Assembly (NCBI RefSeq): GCF_002201535.1
Contig: NZ_NIWW01000008.1
Location: forward strand, 124,001-188,000
DNA from: Lacimicrobium sp. SS2-24
Lineage (GTDB): Bacteria; Pseudomonadota; Gammaproteobacteria; Enterobacterales; Alteromonadaceae
Length of the DNA stretch: 64,000 nucleotides
Direction of reading: 5' to 3'
Of this stretch, positions 28,644-37,043 are shown one piece after another. Numbering within the stretch: the first letter of the stretch is position 1; every line of letters begins with the position of its first letter. The notes below the pieces were generated by a model. The model was not told the DNA's origin and did not search any database. It saw only the letters and a list, made by a program, of their open reading frames with translations. A program made the position numbers and the translations under genes.

Positions 28644-28743
28644 TATTTTACCTTCAATGGCGTTTGTGGGTAAGTATAGAGAACTCTGATGCAGCTGTCT
28701 TGGGAAGAAGGTCAGGGCGTCTGGGCTGAGCGAGAGAGGAGGG

Positions 28744-28938
28744 TCAGCTCACTTCTTTGAATAATGATTCATCAATAATGGTGTTATCGATTACCTGTTG
28801 CGCTAATTGCACACATTTACCGCATTGACTGCCGACGCCGAGTTGTTTTCTTAACTCACGCATGGTGCCGATTCCCTGTTCACGAACCGCGCTGGCAATG
28901 TGTTTATCGGTAATGCCGTGGCAAAGACACACAAACAT
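28744..28938 (-). CDS. bfd: Bacterioferritin-associated ferredoxin
   Basis: A small [2Fe-2S] protein (64 residues) that reduces the haem of bacterioferritin to release stored iron. The cysteines are Cys4, Cys6, Cys39 and Cys42 (CLC and CGKC), the usual Bfd set. GGAGA precedes the ATG by eight bases. A near-consensus Fur box lies about 27 bases upstream, so expression should rise under iron limitation. It is divergent from the peroxiredoxin gene and upstream of bfr. Confidence 0.94.
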   Translation of the reverse strand: MFVCLCHGITDKHIASAVREQGIGTMRELRKQLGVGSQCGKCVQLAQQVIDNTIIDESLFKEVS

Positions 28939-28964
28939 AAATCATTCTCCTTTGTCAGTGTTAA

Positions 28965-28979
28965 TGATAATAATTGTTA
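28965..28979. promoter_or_regulatory. Fur box before bfd
   Basis: TGATAAT-A-ATTGTTA matches 12 of 14 fixed positions of the 7-1-7 Fur motif TGATAAT-N-ATTATCA. It sits 27-41 bases upstream of the bfd start, where it could block the bfd promoter. It may also affect the divergent peroxiredoxin gene. Confidence 0.7.
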
Positions 28980-29169
28980 TTTGGCTTTCAGGCAACAGGA
29001 TTGTGCAATTTTTTATCGTTTGAGTGTGTACGAGAGTTTTTTCATTAATTCCTGAACTTTTCCCTTGGATTTGTCTCTGGCGCCCATACTTAGATACATC
29101 CTAGAGTTTATTTTCGGTGGCTGGCATGGCTCAGCTACCAGTTCTACAACCAAGAAAACGGAGAAAATG

Positions 29170-29775
29170 ATGAGTGTATTAGTTGGTCGTCCCGCCCCAG
29201 ACTTTACCGCTGCCGCCGTTCTCGGCAACGGTGAGATTGTCGAAAACTTCAACCTCAAGGAAAACATTAAAGGGAAGAAAGCGGTCATTTTCTTCTATCC
29301 GCTGGATTTCACTTTTGTTTGTCCTTCAGAACTGATCGCCTTTGATAAGCGCTACGATGAGTTTAAGAAGCGCGGTGTAGAAGTTATCGGTGTATCTATC
29401 GATTCTCACTTCAGCCACAATGCATGGCGCAACACGGCCGTAAACGACGGCGGTATTGGTGCAGTGAAATATCCTTTGGTTGCTGATATTAAGCACGAAA
29501 TTTGTCAGTCCTTTGATGTTGAACACCCAGAAGCGGGTGTTGCATTGCGTGGTTCTTTCCTGATCGATGAAGAAGGTGTGGTGCGCCACCAGGTGGTTAA
29601 CGATCTCCCTCTGGGCCGTAACGTTGATGAAATGCTGCGTATGGTTGACGCGCTGAACTTCCATGAAGAACATGGTGAAGTCTGCCCGGCCGGCTGGCAG
29701 GAAGGCAAAGATGGTATGCAGGCCAGCCCTGAAGGTGTCGCCAAGTACCTTTCTGAACACAGCACTGAACTTTAA
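29170..29775 (+). CDS. 2-Cys peroxiredoxin (AhpC/TSA family)
   Basis: A thiol peroxidase of 201 residues reducing H2O2 and organic peroxides. The peroxidatic Cys51 is in FTFVCPSE and the resolving Cys172 is in GEVCPAGW. The GGIG segment (94-97) and a C-terminal YL helix (KYLSEHSTEL) are the features linked to sensitivity to over-oxidation in typical 2-Cys enzymes. The ATG at 29170 is preferred over 29167 because GGAG is then six bases upstream. No ahpF is adjacent, so thioredoxin is the likely reductant. Iron-release genes lie on the other side of the shared promoter region. Confidence 0.94.
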   Translation: MSVLVGRPAPDFTAAAVLGNGEIVENFNLKENIKGKKAVIFFYPLDFTFVCPSELIAFDKRYDEFKKRGVEVIGVSIDSHFSHNAWRNTAVNDGGIGAVKYPLVADIKHEICQSFDVEHPEAGVALRGSFLIDEEGVVRHQVVNDLPLGRNVDEMLRMVDALNFHEEHGEVCPAGWQEGKDGMQASPEGVAKYLSEHSTEL

Positions 29776-29790
29776 GTCTTGCTGACTGAA

Positions 29791-29817
29791 AAGCCGCGAG
29801 AGATTCGCGGCTTTTTT
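29791..29817 (+). terminator. Rho-independent terminator of peroxiredoxin gene
   Basis: AAGCCGCGA (29791-29799) pairs with TCGCGGCTT (29805-29813) around a five-base loop, followed by a T-run to 29817. The dispersed repeat element begins at the next base. Confidence 0.93.
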
Positions 29818-29956
29818 ATATCCAGGGACGGATGGTATGCCGGGATAGTCGGGAACGTTTTCCCGGCGATATCCAAGGACGGATGGTATGCCGGGATTGT
29901 TGGGAACGTTTTCCCGGCGATATCCAGGGATGGATGGTATGCCGGGATAGTCGGGG
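29818..29956 (+). repeat. Terminator-linked repeat element, locus A
   Basis: Two full 51-bp units (from 29818 and 29869) and a partial third (from 29920). Each starts ATATCCARGG, continues ACGGATGGTAT, and then has a hairpin. The arms are GCCGGGA (29839-29845) with TCCCGGC (29861-29867), and the same at 29890-29896 and 29912-29918. The third unit stops after GTCGGG and lacks the right arm. The first unit begins directly at the end of the terminator T-run. Open frames cross it on both strands but look like a by-product of the repeat. Confidence 0.9.
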
Positions 29957-30199
29957 TCTGATTCATGGGTGCGCCAGCGTGATGGAGTGACTGGAAACAG
30001 CATTGATGTGCTGTCAAAAGCTTGAATTCCTGTCACGGGTGCCCATATTCCGACCAGGTCGGTATCTAAACAGAGGCTATATGGCATCGATGCCAGTTTA
30101 TTACAGCGTTACGTCTCGGAACTGTTGCTGGTACAGCCGTAGTCGCTCATATATCCTCTGTTTAGGCACCTCTAACTCTTTGATCATGTAAGGAATCCT
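29957..30199. other. Intergenic leader of the Gld-like operon
   Basis: No gene is seen. It holds a perfect dyad CCGACC-A-GGTCGG (30050-30062) followed by a large imperfect inverted repeat (30061-30170), listed separately. AAGGA stands five bases before the first gene of the ABC system at 30200. I could not assign a promoter with confidence. Confidence 0.5.
30061..30170. repeat. Long inverted repeat before the Gld-like operon
   Basis: Arms of 22 bases at 30061-30082 and 30149-30170 pair with two mismatches and one G-T pair. The core CTAAACAGAGG (30066-30076) and CCTCTGTTTAG (30155-30165) is perfect. Inside, GGCATCGATGCC (30083-30094) is a 12-base palindrome. The whole is 110 bases and ends 29 bases before the ATPase gene. 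It could be a structured mRNA leader, an operator array or a small mobile element; no target duplication is visible. Confidence 0.7.
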
Positions 30200-31123
30200 A
30201 TGATCTCAGTAACCAAACTCACAAAAATATTTGGTGATTTCAAAGCCGTCGACAATCTGTCGTTTGAAATCAGAGCGGGCGACGTGGTGGGGTTCTTAGG
30301 CCCCAACGGCGCGGGTAAATCGACGACCATGAAGATGCTCACCGGGTTTCTTCCCCCCAGCAGTGGTGAGATTCGCATCAGTGATATGTCCATGGAGCAG
30401 TCCAGTAAGGCGATACAAAAGCAGATCGGCTATCTGCCGGAAGGGGCGCCTGCCTATGGGGATATGAATGTTGTCGAGTTTCTCAGCTTTATTGCCGATA
30501 TCCGAGGACTCAAAGGACAACTCAAGCATAAACGCATGGAAGAGGTGGTCAGGCAGGTGCAGCTCGAAGAGGTGCTCAGGCGTCCTGTTGAGAATCTCTC
30601 AAAAGGGTTTAAACGGCGCGTCGGACTGGCACAGGCGATTATCCATGATCCTGATATCCTGATTCTGGACGAGCCTACAGATGGTCTGGACCCGAATCAG
30701 AAACATCAGGTGCGGGAGCTGATCAAGCATTTCTCAAAAGACAAGATCGTGATTATCTCCACGCATATCCTGGAGGAGGTGACGGCAGTGTGCAACCGGG
30801 CCATGATCATTGCCGCCGGACGCATGCTGTTTGATGCCAGTCCAGCCGATTTGCAAAAGAAATCCCGTTACTATCAGGCCATCAGCCTGCATTTTACTCA
30901 GCTTACTGATATTTCCGGACTGGCCGAGCTGCCCGGGGTAGCGGATATGGAAGTAGACCGGCATAACGGCCGCGTGACACTTTTTCCTGAAGGTGAACAG
31001 GATTTGATGCCGGTGGTCTCTGCGTATATTCGCGATCGTGGCTTACAGGTTGACACCCTGTATCAGGAACAAGGCCGTCTGGATGATGTGTTCAGACAAA
31101 TGACTGAAGAGGTAACTGCATAA
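30200..31123 (+). CDS. ABC transporter ATPase, GldA-like
   Basis: The cytoplasmic ATPase of a Gld-type ABC system, 307 residues. Walker A GPNGAGKST is at 34-42. The signature is LSKGF-KRRVGLAQ (Lys for the usual Gly, common in the CcmA/NatA/GldA group), and Walker B with the D-loop is LILDEPTDGLDP. It has the extra C-terminal domain of about 80 residues found in NatA-like ATPases. AAGGA precedes the ATG by five bases. It is the first of four genes: ATPase, permease, GldG-like protein, DUF4340 protein. The stop shares one base with the permease start. Confidence 0.92.
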   Translation: MISVTKLTKIFGDFKAVDNLSFEIRAGDVVGFLGPNGAGKSTTMKMLTGFLPPSSGEIRISDMSMEQSSKAIQKQIGYLPEGAPAYGDMNVVEFLSFIADIRGLKGQLKHKRMEEVVRQVQLEEVLRRPVENLSKGFKRRVGLAQAIIHDPDILILDEPTDGLDPNQKHQVRELIKHFSKDKIVIISTHILEEVTAVCNRAMIIAAGRMLFDASPADLQKKSRYYQAISLHFTQLTDISGLAELPGVADMEVDRHNGRVTLFPEGEQDLMPVVSAYIRDRGLQVDTLYQEQGRLDDVFRQMTEEVTA

Positions 31124-31857
31124 TGGGCAACGTATTGACCATATTCCGGCGGGAGTTTCTGAGCTTTTTCGCCACCCCTGTCGCGTATGTTTTTATTCTG
31201 ATTTTTCTGATGCTCAGTGGCGTGTTCAGCTTTTACATTGGCAATTTGTACGAGCGCGGACAGGCCGATCTGTTGCCGTTCTTTAATTTCCATCCATGGC
31301 TTTATCTGTTCCTGGTACCTGCCATAGCCATGCGAAGTTGGTCAGAAGAGCGCAAAAGCGGCACGATTGAGCTGCTGATGACCCTGCCGGTGAGTATATT
31401 CGAAATCATGCTGGGGAAATTCCTCGCCGCATGGCTGGTGCTGGGACTGTCACTGGCCCTGACGTTTCCGCTGTGGCTAACGGTTAATTATCTAGGCAGC
31501 CCGGATAACGGCATTATTGTTGCCGCCTATCTCGGCAGCTGGCTGATGGCAGGCGCATTTCTGGCCATTGGTATCTGCATGTCAGCCTTGACCAAAAGTC
31601 AGGTGGTTGCCTTCATTCTGGCTGTGGTGGTGTGCTTTATCTTTGTTTTAAGCGGCAGCAGCATTGTTCTGGATGCATTTACCGGATGGTTGTCTCCGCT
31701 GTTACTGGACACTCTCGCCTCACTCAGTTTTCTCACCCATTTTGAATCCATGGCCAAAGGGGTGATTGCGCTGGATGATGTCGGCTACTTTGTGATTGTC
31801 ATTGGTATCTGGCTCTATGCAGGCTTGCTTGCGGTTGAACAGAAAAAAGCGGAGTAA
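31123..31857 (+). CDS. ABC-2 type permease, GldF-like
   Basis: The membrane subunit (244 residues, six predicted helices) of the same ABC system. The N-terminal FRREFLSFFATPVAYVFILIFLML and the MRSWSEERKSGTIELLMTLPVS segment are typical of ABC-2 permeases of the NosY/GldF kind. It is translationally coupled to the ATPase and six bases from the next gene. Confidence 0.9.
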   Translation: MGNVLTIFRREFLSFFATPVAYVFILIFLMLSGVFSFYIGNLYERGQADLLPFFNFHPWLYLFLVPAIAMRSWSEERKSGTIELLMTLPVSIFEIMLGKFLAAWLVLGLSLALTFPLWLTVNYLGSPDNGIIVAAYLGSWLMAGAFLAIGICMSALTKSQVVAFILAVVVCFIFVLSGSSIVLDAFTGWLSPLLLDTLASLSFLTHFESMAKGVIALDDVGYFVIVIGIWLYAGLLAVEQKKAE

Positions 31858-31863
31858 GACAGG

Positions 31864-33693
31864 ATGATAAATAAGCTTTCTTCGATACTGGCGGCACTAC
31901 TGTTACTGCTGGTATTTTTTGTACTGGTGCTGCTGAATAATCAGCTACTGGATGGCGTCAGGGTGGATCTGACCGAGGATAAGGTGTACTCGCTGTCCGA
32001 CGGCAGTAAGCAAATTCTCAGGGAACTGGATGAGCCTATCCATTTGTACTTTTTTTATTCGGATAAGACCTCCAAAGGGATGACCAATCTGCGCAATTAC
32101 GCGAGCCGGGTAGAGAGCCTGCTGGAAGAATACAGCAGCATTGCCGGAGGCAAGCTGATTCTGCATAAGGTTGATCCGGAGCCCTTCTCAGAGGCGGAAG
32201 ACCAGGCCAATCAGTTTGGTCTTACCGCTGCCTCCATCGGCGCGGCAGGCGATGCCATTTATCTTGGGCTGGCGGCACGAAATGCCTACGATGATGAAAA
32301 GGTGATACCGTTTTTTGACCCGCAGAAAGAAAGCACACTGGAGTATGAGTTGAGTAAGCTCATTTATCAGCTCAGCGATCCTCAGCAAGTGAAGGTGACG
32401 TTGATCACCGATCTTTCTGTGCAAGGGGGGCAAAACCCCATGACTGGACGTTTCGAGCAGCCTTGGACCAGTGTGACCCAGTTGCAGCAACTGTACGAGG
32501 TGGAAACACTGGGGCTGGATGCCACTGCGGTGCCGGACGATACCAATGTGCTGATGCTGGTGCACCCTCAGAATGTCAGTGAGAGCCTGTTATTCAGTAT
32601 CGACCAGTATCTGCTGAGTGGCGGGAAAGCACTGGTTTTCCTTGACCCCCATCATGAGTCCGATCCGATGGCGGCAATGGGTGGTGCAAACAGTTCTGAC
32701 CTGCAAAGGCTACTGGATGCCTGGGGAGTCACCTTTTCTGCCACTGACGTTGTGCTGGATGCGGCAACAGGGCTGGAAATTCGGACGCAGACCGGAACAA
32801 CCCGTCATTTAGGTTTTCTGGGGCTGGGGGCAGAGCAGATGGCAGATGATGATGTCATCACCCGTGATCTGGATATGATCAACGGGGCCTCCTTCGGACA
32901 TCTGACTCATGATGATGCGGTGCAAACGGCATGGCAGCCATTGTTACAGTCTTCTGAGTCAGGGGCGCTTACCGACAGTAACCGCTATGCCATGATTCGC
33001 GATGTCAGCCAACTCGATGCAGATTTTGCCCAGGCTCAGCAACATGTGTTAGCCGCACGTTTGTCGGGCCCGGCGCGCTCAGCATTTGAAACGGTGCCTG
33101 AGGGAGTAGAAGAGGGCTCACACCGACAGCAAACGGACAGCCTGAACCTGATTTTGGTGGCGGATACCGATTTGCTGACAGACAGGTTCTGGGTCAGCCA
33201 GTCCAACTTTTTTGGGCAAACCATTTATACCCCGTTTGCTAACAATGGTGACTTCCTGACCAATGCTGTTGAAAACCTGAGTGGTAGTGAGGCGTTGATC
33301 AGTATCCGCAGTCGTGGCACCTTCTCGCGACCTTTTGAAGTGGTTGAGGCGCTCACTGTCAAGGCTGAGCAATCTTTCCGAGAGCAAGAGAAACGCTTGC
33401 AGCAACAGCTGGATGAAACGGAGCAGCAACTGGCGCAATTACAGGAGCAGGGCGGTGATTCCGGTGCTCTGGTGTTGTCGCAATCGCAGCAACAGATGCT
33501 GGAAGAATTTATGCAGCAGAAAATTGATATTCGCAAAGCCTTGCGGGATGTCAGGCATCAACTGGATAAGGACATTGAGCAGCTGGGAACCCTGCTTAAA
33601 TTTATCAATATTGCGCTGGCGCCGATCTTACTCGTGTTGATCTTAAGCGCCATGTTTCGTCTGCTCAGGACCGCCAAAGGGAGAAGTCTGTGA
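31864..33693 (+). CDS. GldG-like ABC auxiliary protein
   Basis: A 609-residue protein of the GldG / ABC_transp_aux family. An N-terminal membrane helix (about 5-27) is followed by a large extracytoplasmic domain beginning with VRVDLTEDKVYSLSDGSKQILREL, the family hallmark. A coiled-coil region (about 505-570, rich in Gln and Glu) precedes a C-terminal helix (about 578-600). In gliding Bacteroidetes GldA/F/G support motility. In gammaproteobacteria the role of the homologues is not established. It overlaps the DUF4340 gene by four bases. Confidence 0.88.
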   Translation: MINKLSSILAALLLLLVFFVLVLLNNQLLDGVRVDLTEDKVYSLSDGSKQILRELDEPIHLYFFYSDKTSKGMTNLRNYASRVESLLEEYSSIAGGKLILHKVDPEPFSEAEDQANQFGLTAASIGAAGDAIYLGLAARNAYDDEKVIPFFDPQKESTLEYELSKLIYQLSDPQQVKVTLITDLSVQGGQNPMTGRFEQPWTSVTQLQQLYEVETLGLDATAVPDDTNVLMLVHPQNVSESLLFSIDQYLLSGGKALVFLDPHHESDPMAAMGGANSSDLQRLLDAWGVTFSATDVVLDAATGLEIRTQTGTTRHLGFLGLGAEQMADDDVITRDLDMINGASFGHLTHDDAVQTAWQPLLQSSESGALTDSNRYAMIRDVSQLDADFAQAQQHVLAARLSGPARSAFETVPEGVEEGSHRQQTDSLNLILVADTDLLTDRFWVSQSNFFGQTIYTPFANNGDFLTNAVENLSGSEALISIRSRGTFSRPFEVVEALTVKAEQSFREQEKRLQQQLDETEQQLAQLQEQGGDSGALVLSQSQQQMLEEFMQQKIDIRKALRDVRHQLDKDIEQLGTLLKFINIALAPILLVLILSAMFRLLRTAKGRSL

Positions 33694-34688
33694 TGCAAAA
33701 ACACCTGTTTTCCTTGTTACTCATTGGATTGTTGGGGCTACTGGCAGGTTATCTGCTTATTAATGCTCAGAATAACCAGGCTGAATTGCAAAGTGGGCCT
33801 TTGCTACCGGAGTTAGAAGAGGCCGCGGCTAACGTGGATAAAATGGTTCTGCTCACCGCAGGTGGTGAAAAAATCGAAGTGTTGCGGGATGGGGATTCGT
33901 GGCTGATGAGCAGTCACGGATACTATCCGGTATCCACACAGAAGCTTGCCGATTTGCTGCAGGATGTGGTGGATGCCCGAAAACTGCAGCCCAAAACACA
34001 GCGTCAGGAGCAGTTGTACCGGCTCGGACTGGCGTCCTCTGAGCAGGGCGAACCGGCAGAACTGACCCTCTATACCAAAACGTCAGACTGGAAGATTCTG
34101 GTGGGCAATAAACCCTCCAGTGGTCTTGGACATTATGTGCGTTTTGCCGACAGCACCCAGGCCTGGTTAATCGATCAGACCTTATCCGTTCCGGTCAGTG
34201 CTCAGGACTGGATGCGTCAGCCTATTCTGGACATGGGGGTATCTTCGGTACTCAGCATTCGCCGCAATGACGGTACTCCGTGGAAAGTGACGCGGGATAC
34301 TGCCGAAGGTGAGTTTGTGCTGGAGCAAAGAGATGCTGACGAGCCACTGCGTTATGAAGGGGTGCTGCAAAACTATGTCAGCACACTCATGGGACTCAAT
34401 TTTGAGGAGCGCGTGGACGCGGAACAGGGATTCTGGGACAGCCTTAATCCGGCTGCTGACTTTACTATTGAACTGGAGGACGGAAGGCAGATTTCACTCG
34501 CCCTGGCAAAGGCTGAGGAACAGTACTACGTCTCTTATTCGCTGGAAAGCGGAACGGCCTACTGGCAAAACAGTTTCTATCAGATCTCAGGGTTTTCAGC
34601 GGGCCAGTTGCTGAAAGGCCAGGCCGACTTTATGGCCGAGGAAAACCCGTCCCAGGAGAAGTTGCCGGTAAACAGTCCTTCGCAATAG
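33690..34688 (+). CDS. DUF4340 domain protein
   Basis: A 332-residue protein anchored by an N-terminal helix (about 5-25), with two repeats of the DUF4340 domain in the periplasm (VDKMVLLTAGGEKIEVLRDGDSWLM near 50-75). It closes the Gld-like operon, and such genes regularly follow gldG homologues. The function is unknown. Co-conservation suggests it is part of the same envelope complex. Confidence 0.82.
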   Translation: MMQKHLFSLLLIGLLGLLAGYLLINAQNNQAELQSGPLLPELEEAAANVDKMVLLTAGGEKIEVLRDGDSWLMSSHGYYPVSTQKLADLLQDVVDARKLQPKTQRQEQLYRLGLASSEQGEPAELTLYTKTSDWKILVGNKPSSGLGHYVRFADSTQAWLIDQTLSVPVSAQDWMRQPILDMGVSSVLSIRRNDGTPWKVTRDTAEGEFVLEQRDADEPLRYEGVLQNYVSTLMGLNFEERVDAEQGFWDSLNPAADFTIELEDGRQISLALAKAEEQYYVSYSLESGTAYWQNSFYQISGFSAGQLLKGQADFMAEENPSQEKLPVNSPSQ

Positions 34689-34716
34689 CGAGGGGCTGCG
34701 TCCGCCCAGGGGAAGC

Positions 34717-35259
34717 TTAGCGACGCAGGCAGTGATCAAGCTTTTCTTGCAGATGCTCACTGCCCAGCGCCCGAGCTTTGGCGATATTGCGGCGTGGAAT
34801 ATTCTCTGGCTGGCGATAGTGGCTGATGGCTTTTTCCACTTCACTTTCCCTGAGCAGGTGCAACACCGGCAAAGGCGCTCGATTGGTATAGTTTGAAGGG
34901 TCGTTGGCAGGCTCACCGTCAAACTGATAATGAGGATGAAAGCTGGCCAACTGGAACTGGCCACGCAGCCCCTGCTTGTCCAAACAGGCGTCAGCCTGGG
35001 CCACCAGATCCAGATAACGATGAAAATCAGCAAAACCCCGGGCTAGTATGAGCAAAGTGTTGGCGATTTCCGGCGTCGACTGCAGATAGTCAATTTCGGT
35101 CTCGAAATCCTTCAGCACCTGTTTGGCTTTTTGGCCATAACTGACGGTATATCGTGTGCGATCCAGCTCTGCTTTGGCGAAAGGACAGAAGTTAAAGCCG
35201 ACAACCACTTCCTCAACCCAGCGCTTGACCGGTTCAATGTAATCGGCGTGTTGATCCAC
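34717..35259 (-). CDS. DUF1415 family protein
   Basis: A conserved protein of unknown function, 180 residues. The family features are VVGFNFCPFAKAEL near the N terminus (CPF motif), TLLILARGFADFHRYLDL, and FHPHYQFDGEPANDPSNYTNRAP. No signal peptide or membrane segment is present. It starts eight bases after the folD stop on the same strand, so it is probably co-transcribed with folD. Confidence 0.9.
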   Translation of the reverse strand: MDQHADYIEPVKRWVEEVVVGFNFCPFAKAELDRTRYTVSYGQKAKQVLKDFETEIDYLQSTPEIANTLLILARGFADFHRYLDLVAQADACLDKQGLRGQFQLASFHPHYQFDGEPANDPSNYTNRAPLPVLHLLRESEVEKAISHYRQPENIPRRNIAKARALGSEHLQEKLDHCLRR

Positions 35260-35267
35260 GAGGCTGA

Positions 35268-36122
35268 TCAGCTATGAAAATTAACGTAAGCTTCAAGGGT
35301 ATTTTCTATCAGGCTGGCAACGGTCATCGGACCCACCCCACCTGGTACCGGCGTGATCCATCCTGCTCGTGATGAGGCGGCGTCAAAGGCCACGTCTCCT
35401 ACCAGCGTGCCGTCATCCTGGCGATTAATACCCACATCAATAACGGTTGCCCCCGGTTTAATCCATTCCCCCGGAATAAACTCAGGTTTACCCACAGCAA
35501 CGACTAACAGATCAGCGCGTTCCACATGGCTTTGTAAATCCCGCGTGAACTTATGGCATACGGTTGTGGTACAACCGGCCAGCAAAAGTTCCAGAGACAT
35601 GGGGCGGCCAACGATGTTGGATGCACCGACAATCACAGCATCCAGTCCTTTAACCGGTCTGCGTGTTGATTCGATCATTTTCATGATCCCTTTGGGCGTG
35701 CAGGGGCGCAGAGAAGGAATGCGCTGAGCCAGACGTCCAATATTATAAGGATGAAAGCCATCCACATCTTTACTGGGGTGAATCCGCTCCAGAATCGCTT
35801 CCGCATTCAGACCTGCTGGCAAAGGCAGTTGCACCAGAATACCGTCCACAGATTTATCCGCATTAAGCTCATCAATCAGATCCAGCAGTTGCTGTTCTGT
35901 TGTTCGAGCCGGTAAATCATAGGAACGCGAGACAAAGCCTACTTCTTCACAGGCGTTGCGTTTACTGCCCACATAGACCTGAGAGGCTGCGTCGCTGCCT
36001 ACCAGGATCACGGCCAGTCCTGGAGCCCGTTTACCAGCATCTTTAATAGCCTTTACCTGACTGGCGACTTTCTGACGAACCTGTTGAGCAATGAGTTTTC
36101 CATTAATGAGCTGTGCTGACAT
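35268..36122 (-). CDS. folD: Methylenetetrahydrofolate dehydrogenase / cyclohydrolase
   Basis: A bifunctional enzyme interconverting 5,10-methylene- and 10-formyl-tetrahydrofolate with NADP. The protein has 284 residues, the usual length. Signature stretches are [22 protein letters not shown] (with the catalytic Lys), [42 protein letters not shown] and the [15 protein letters not shown] segment. It is leftward, with the DUF1415 gene behind it. Confidence 0.97.
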   Translation of the reverse strand: MSAQLINGKLIAQQVRQKVASQVKAIKDAGKRAPGLAVILVGSDAASQVYVGSKRNACEEVGFVSRSYDLPARTTEQQLLDLIDELNADKSVDGILVQLPLPAGLNAEAILERIHPSKDVDGFHPYNIGRLAQRIPSLRPCTPKGIMKMIESTRRPVKGLDAVIVGASNIVGRPMSLELLLAGCTTTVCHKFTRDLQSHVERADLLVVAVGKPEFIPGEWIKPGATVIDVGINRQDDGTLVGDVAFDAASSRAGWITPVPGGVGPMTVASLIENTLEAYVNFHS

Positions 36123-36424
36123 GTTTTTGATCTGTATTTAGGGAAGTGTGCTGATTGAATAATATTGTCCCATGAACCCTGCGACAGGGCAATTCTGTGA
36201 CCGTTTCAGAACCACCAGTGACATTCAATGCCTGATAGTGGATGAAAAATTTAGTCAGTAAGATGTCTTATCAGGTTCTGTTGTCTCTATATTGCTGTGA
36301 TTTGGGTGAGGGCTAACGTGGATGCGTGTTTCTGTTGGTGATAACAATTCAGGTTGTATTTGTTGGTTAATTCACCGAGACGCTGGAATTTTAGGCATCT
36401 GCACTTTAGCATGTGAAAAAGTGT
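36123..36424. other. Gene-free region between folD and tRNA cluster
   Basis: I see no gene or clear repeat in these 302 bases. The left part should hold the leftward folD promoter. The rightward tRNA promoter starts at 36425. Confidence 0.5.
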
Positions 36425-36453
36425 TTGACGCTCTCATACCAAGCCGGTAATAT
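36425..36453 (+). promoter_or_regulatory. Promoter of the tRNA-Pro/Arg/His cluster
   Basis: -35 TTGACG (36425-36430), a 17-base spacer and -10 TAATAT (36448-36453) are followed by the GC-rich discriminator TCGCGCCCC, typical of stringently controlled stable RNA. Transcription should start near 36460, about 35 bases before tRNA-Pro. Confidence 0.88.
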
Positions 36454-36494
36454 TCGCGCCCCGTAGCAGACACGAAGTTGCTACGAGCAAGAAT

Positions 36495-36571
36495 CGGTGA
36501 GTAGCGCAGCTTGGTAGCGCACTTGTTTTGGGTACAAGGGGTCGCAGGTTCAAATCCTGTCTCACCGACCA
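36495..36571 (+). tRNA. tRNA-Pro (TGG)
   Basis: A 77-nt gene with CCA encoded. The acceptor CGGTGAG pairs with CTCACCG. The anticodon TGG is at 36529-36531 in loop TTTGGGT. First of a three-tRNA cluster. Confidence 0.98.
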
Positions 36572-36593
36572 ATTCTTGCTCCGGGTTCGAAAA

Positions 36594-36670
<77 letters not shown>

Positions 36671-36731
36671 GCGGACCAGGCAGTGTAACTCAGAATTGGC
36701 CACAGAAACTGTTGGCAAATATCTACTCAGT

Positions 36732-36808
36732 GGTGGGCGTAGCTCAGTTGGTAGAGCCCCGGATTGTGATTCCGGTTGTCGTGGGTTCAAGTCCCATCGT
36801 CCACCCCA
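36732..36808 (+). tRNA. tRNA-His (GTG)
   Basis: 77 nt including the encoded extra 5' G (-1) that pairs opposite the discriminator C and marks tRNA-His. The anticodon GTG is at 36766-36768, and CCA is encoded. Last of the cluster. Confidence 0.98.
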
Positions 36809-36883
36809 TTCTCTTATTTTCTCTCTTATTGCGCTTTATTCTGAATACCTCGTTATCGCCTCAATATTCATGCTTGTTTTCAC

Positions 36884-36912
36884 TGGAATTAGTCGGCCTG
36901 TACCGGTATAAT
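36884..36912 (+). promoter_or_regulatory. Possible tig promoter
   Basis: A perfect -10 TATAAT (36907-36912) is preceded at 17 bases by TGGAAT (36884-36889), a poor -35. It is the best candidate in the 235-base gap before tig. Confidence 0.4.
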
Positions 36913-37043
36913 GCTGCGTCTTTTTATCAGGCCCTAAATTCACCCGTCAAAATTTGCCCCATGGTTACAGTGTGAGCTGAGTCTGGTGCGAGAGATTGGG
37001 GTGATATTACATAAAGCCGAACAGGCAAAGTTGAGGTAGAAGA

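Noticed and set aside
29818-29956. CRISPR-like repeat-spacer layout at the element loci
   Set aside because: There are only two or three units, the 'spacers' within a locus are nearly identical and self-complementary, and there are no cas genes anywhere in the window.
29772-30017. Open frames across the repeat loci (repeated residues such as SRDGRYA on plus, IPAYHPSLDI on minus), also at 40460-40768 and 57903-58118
   Set aside because: They are translations of the repeat element. Unit lengths of 47, 48 and 50 bp break the frame at other loci, they lack ribosome sites, and most begin inside neighbouring genes or terminators.
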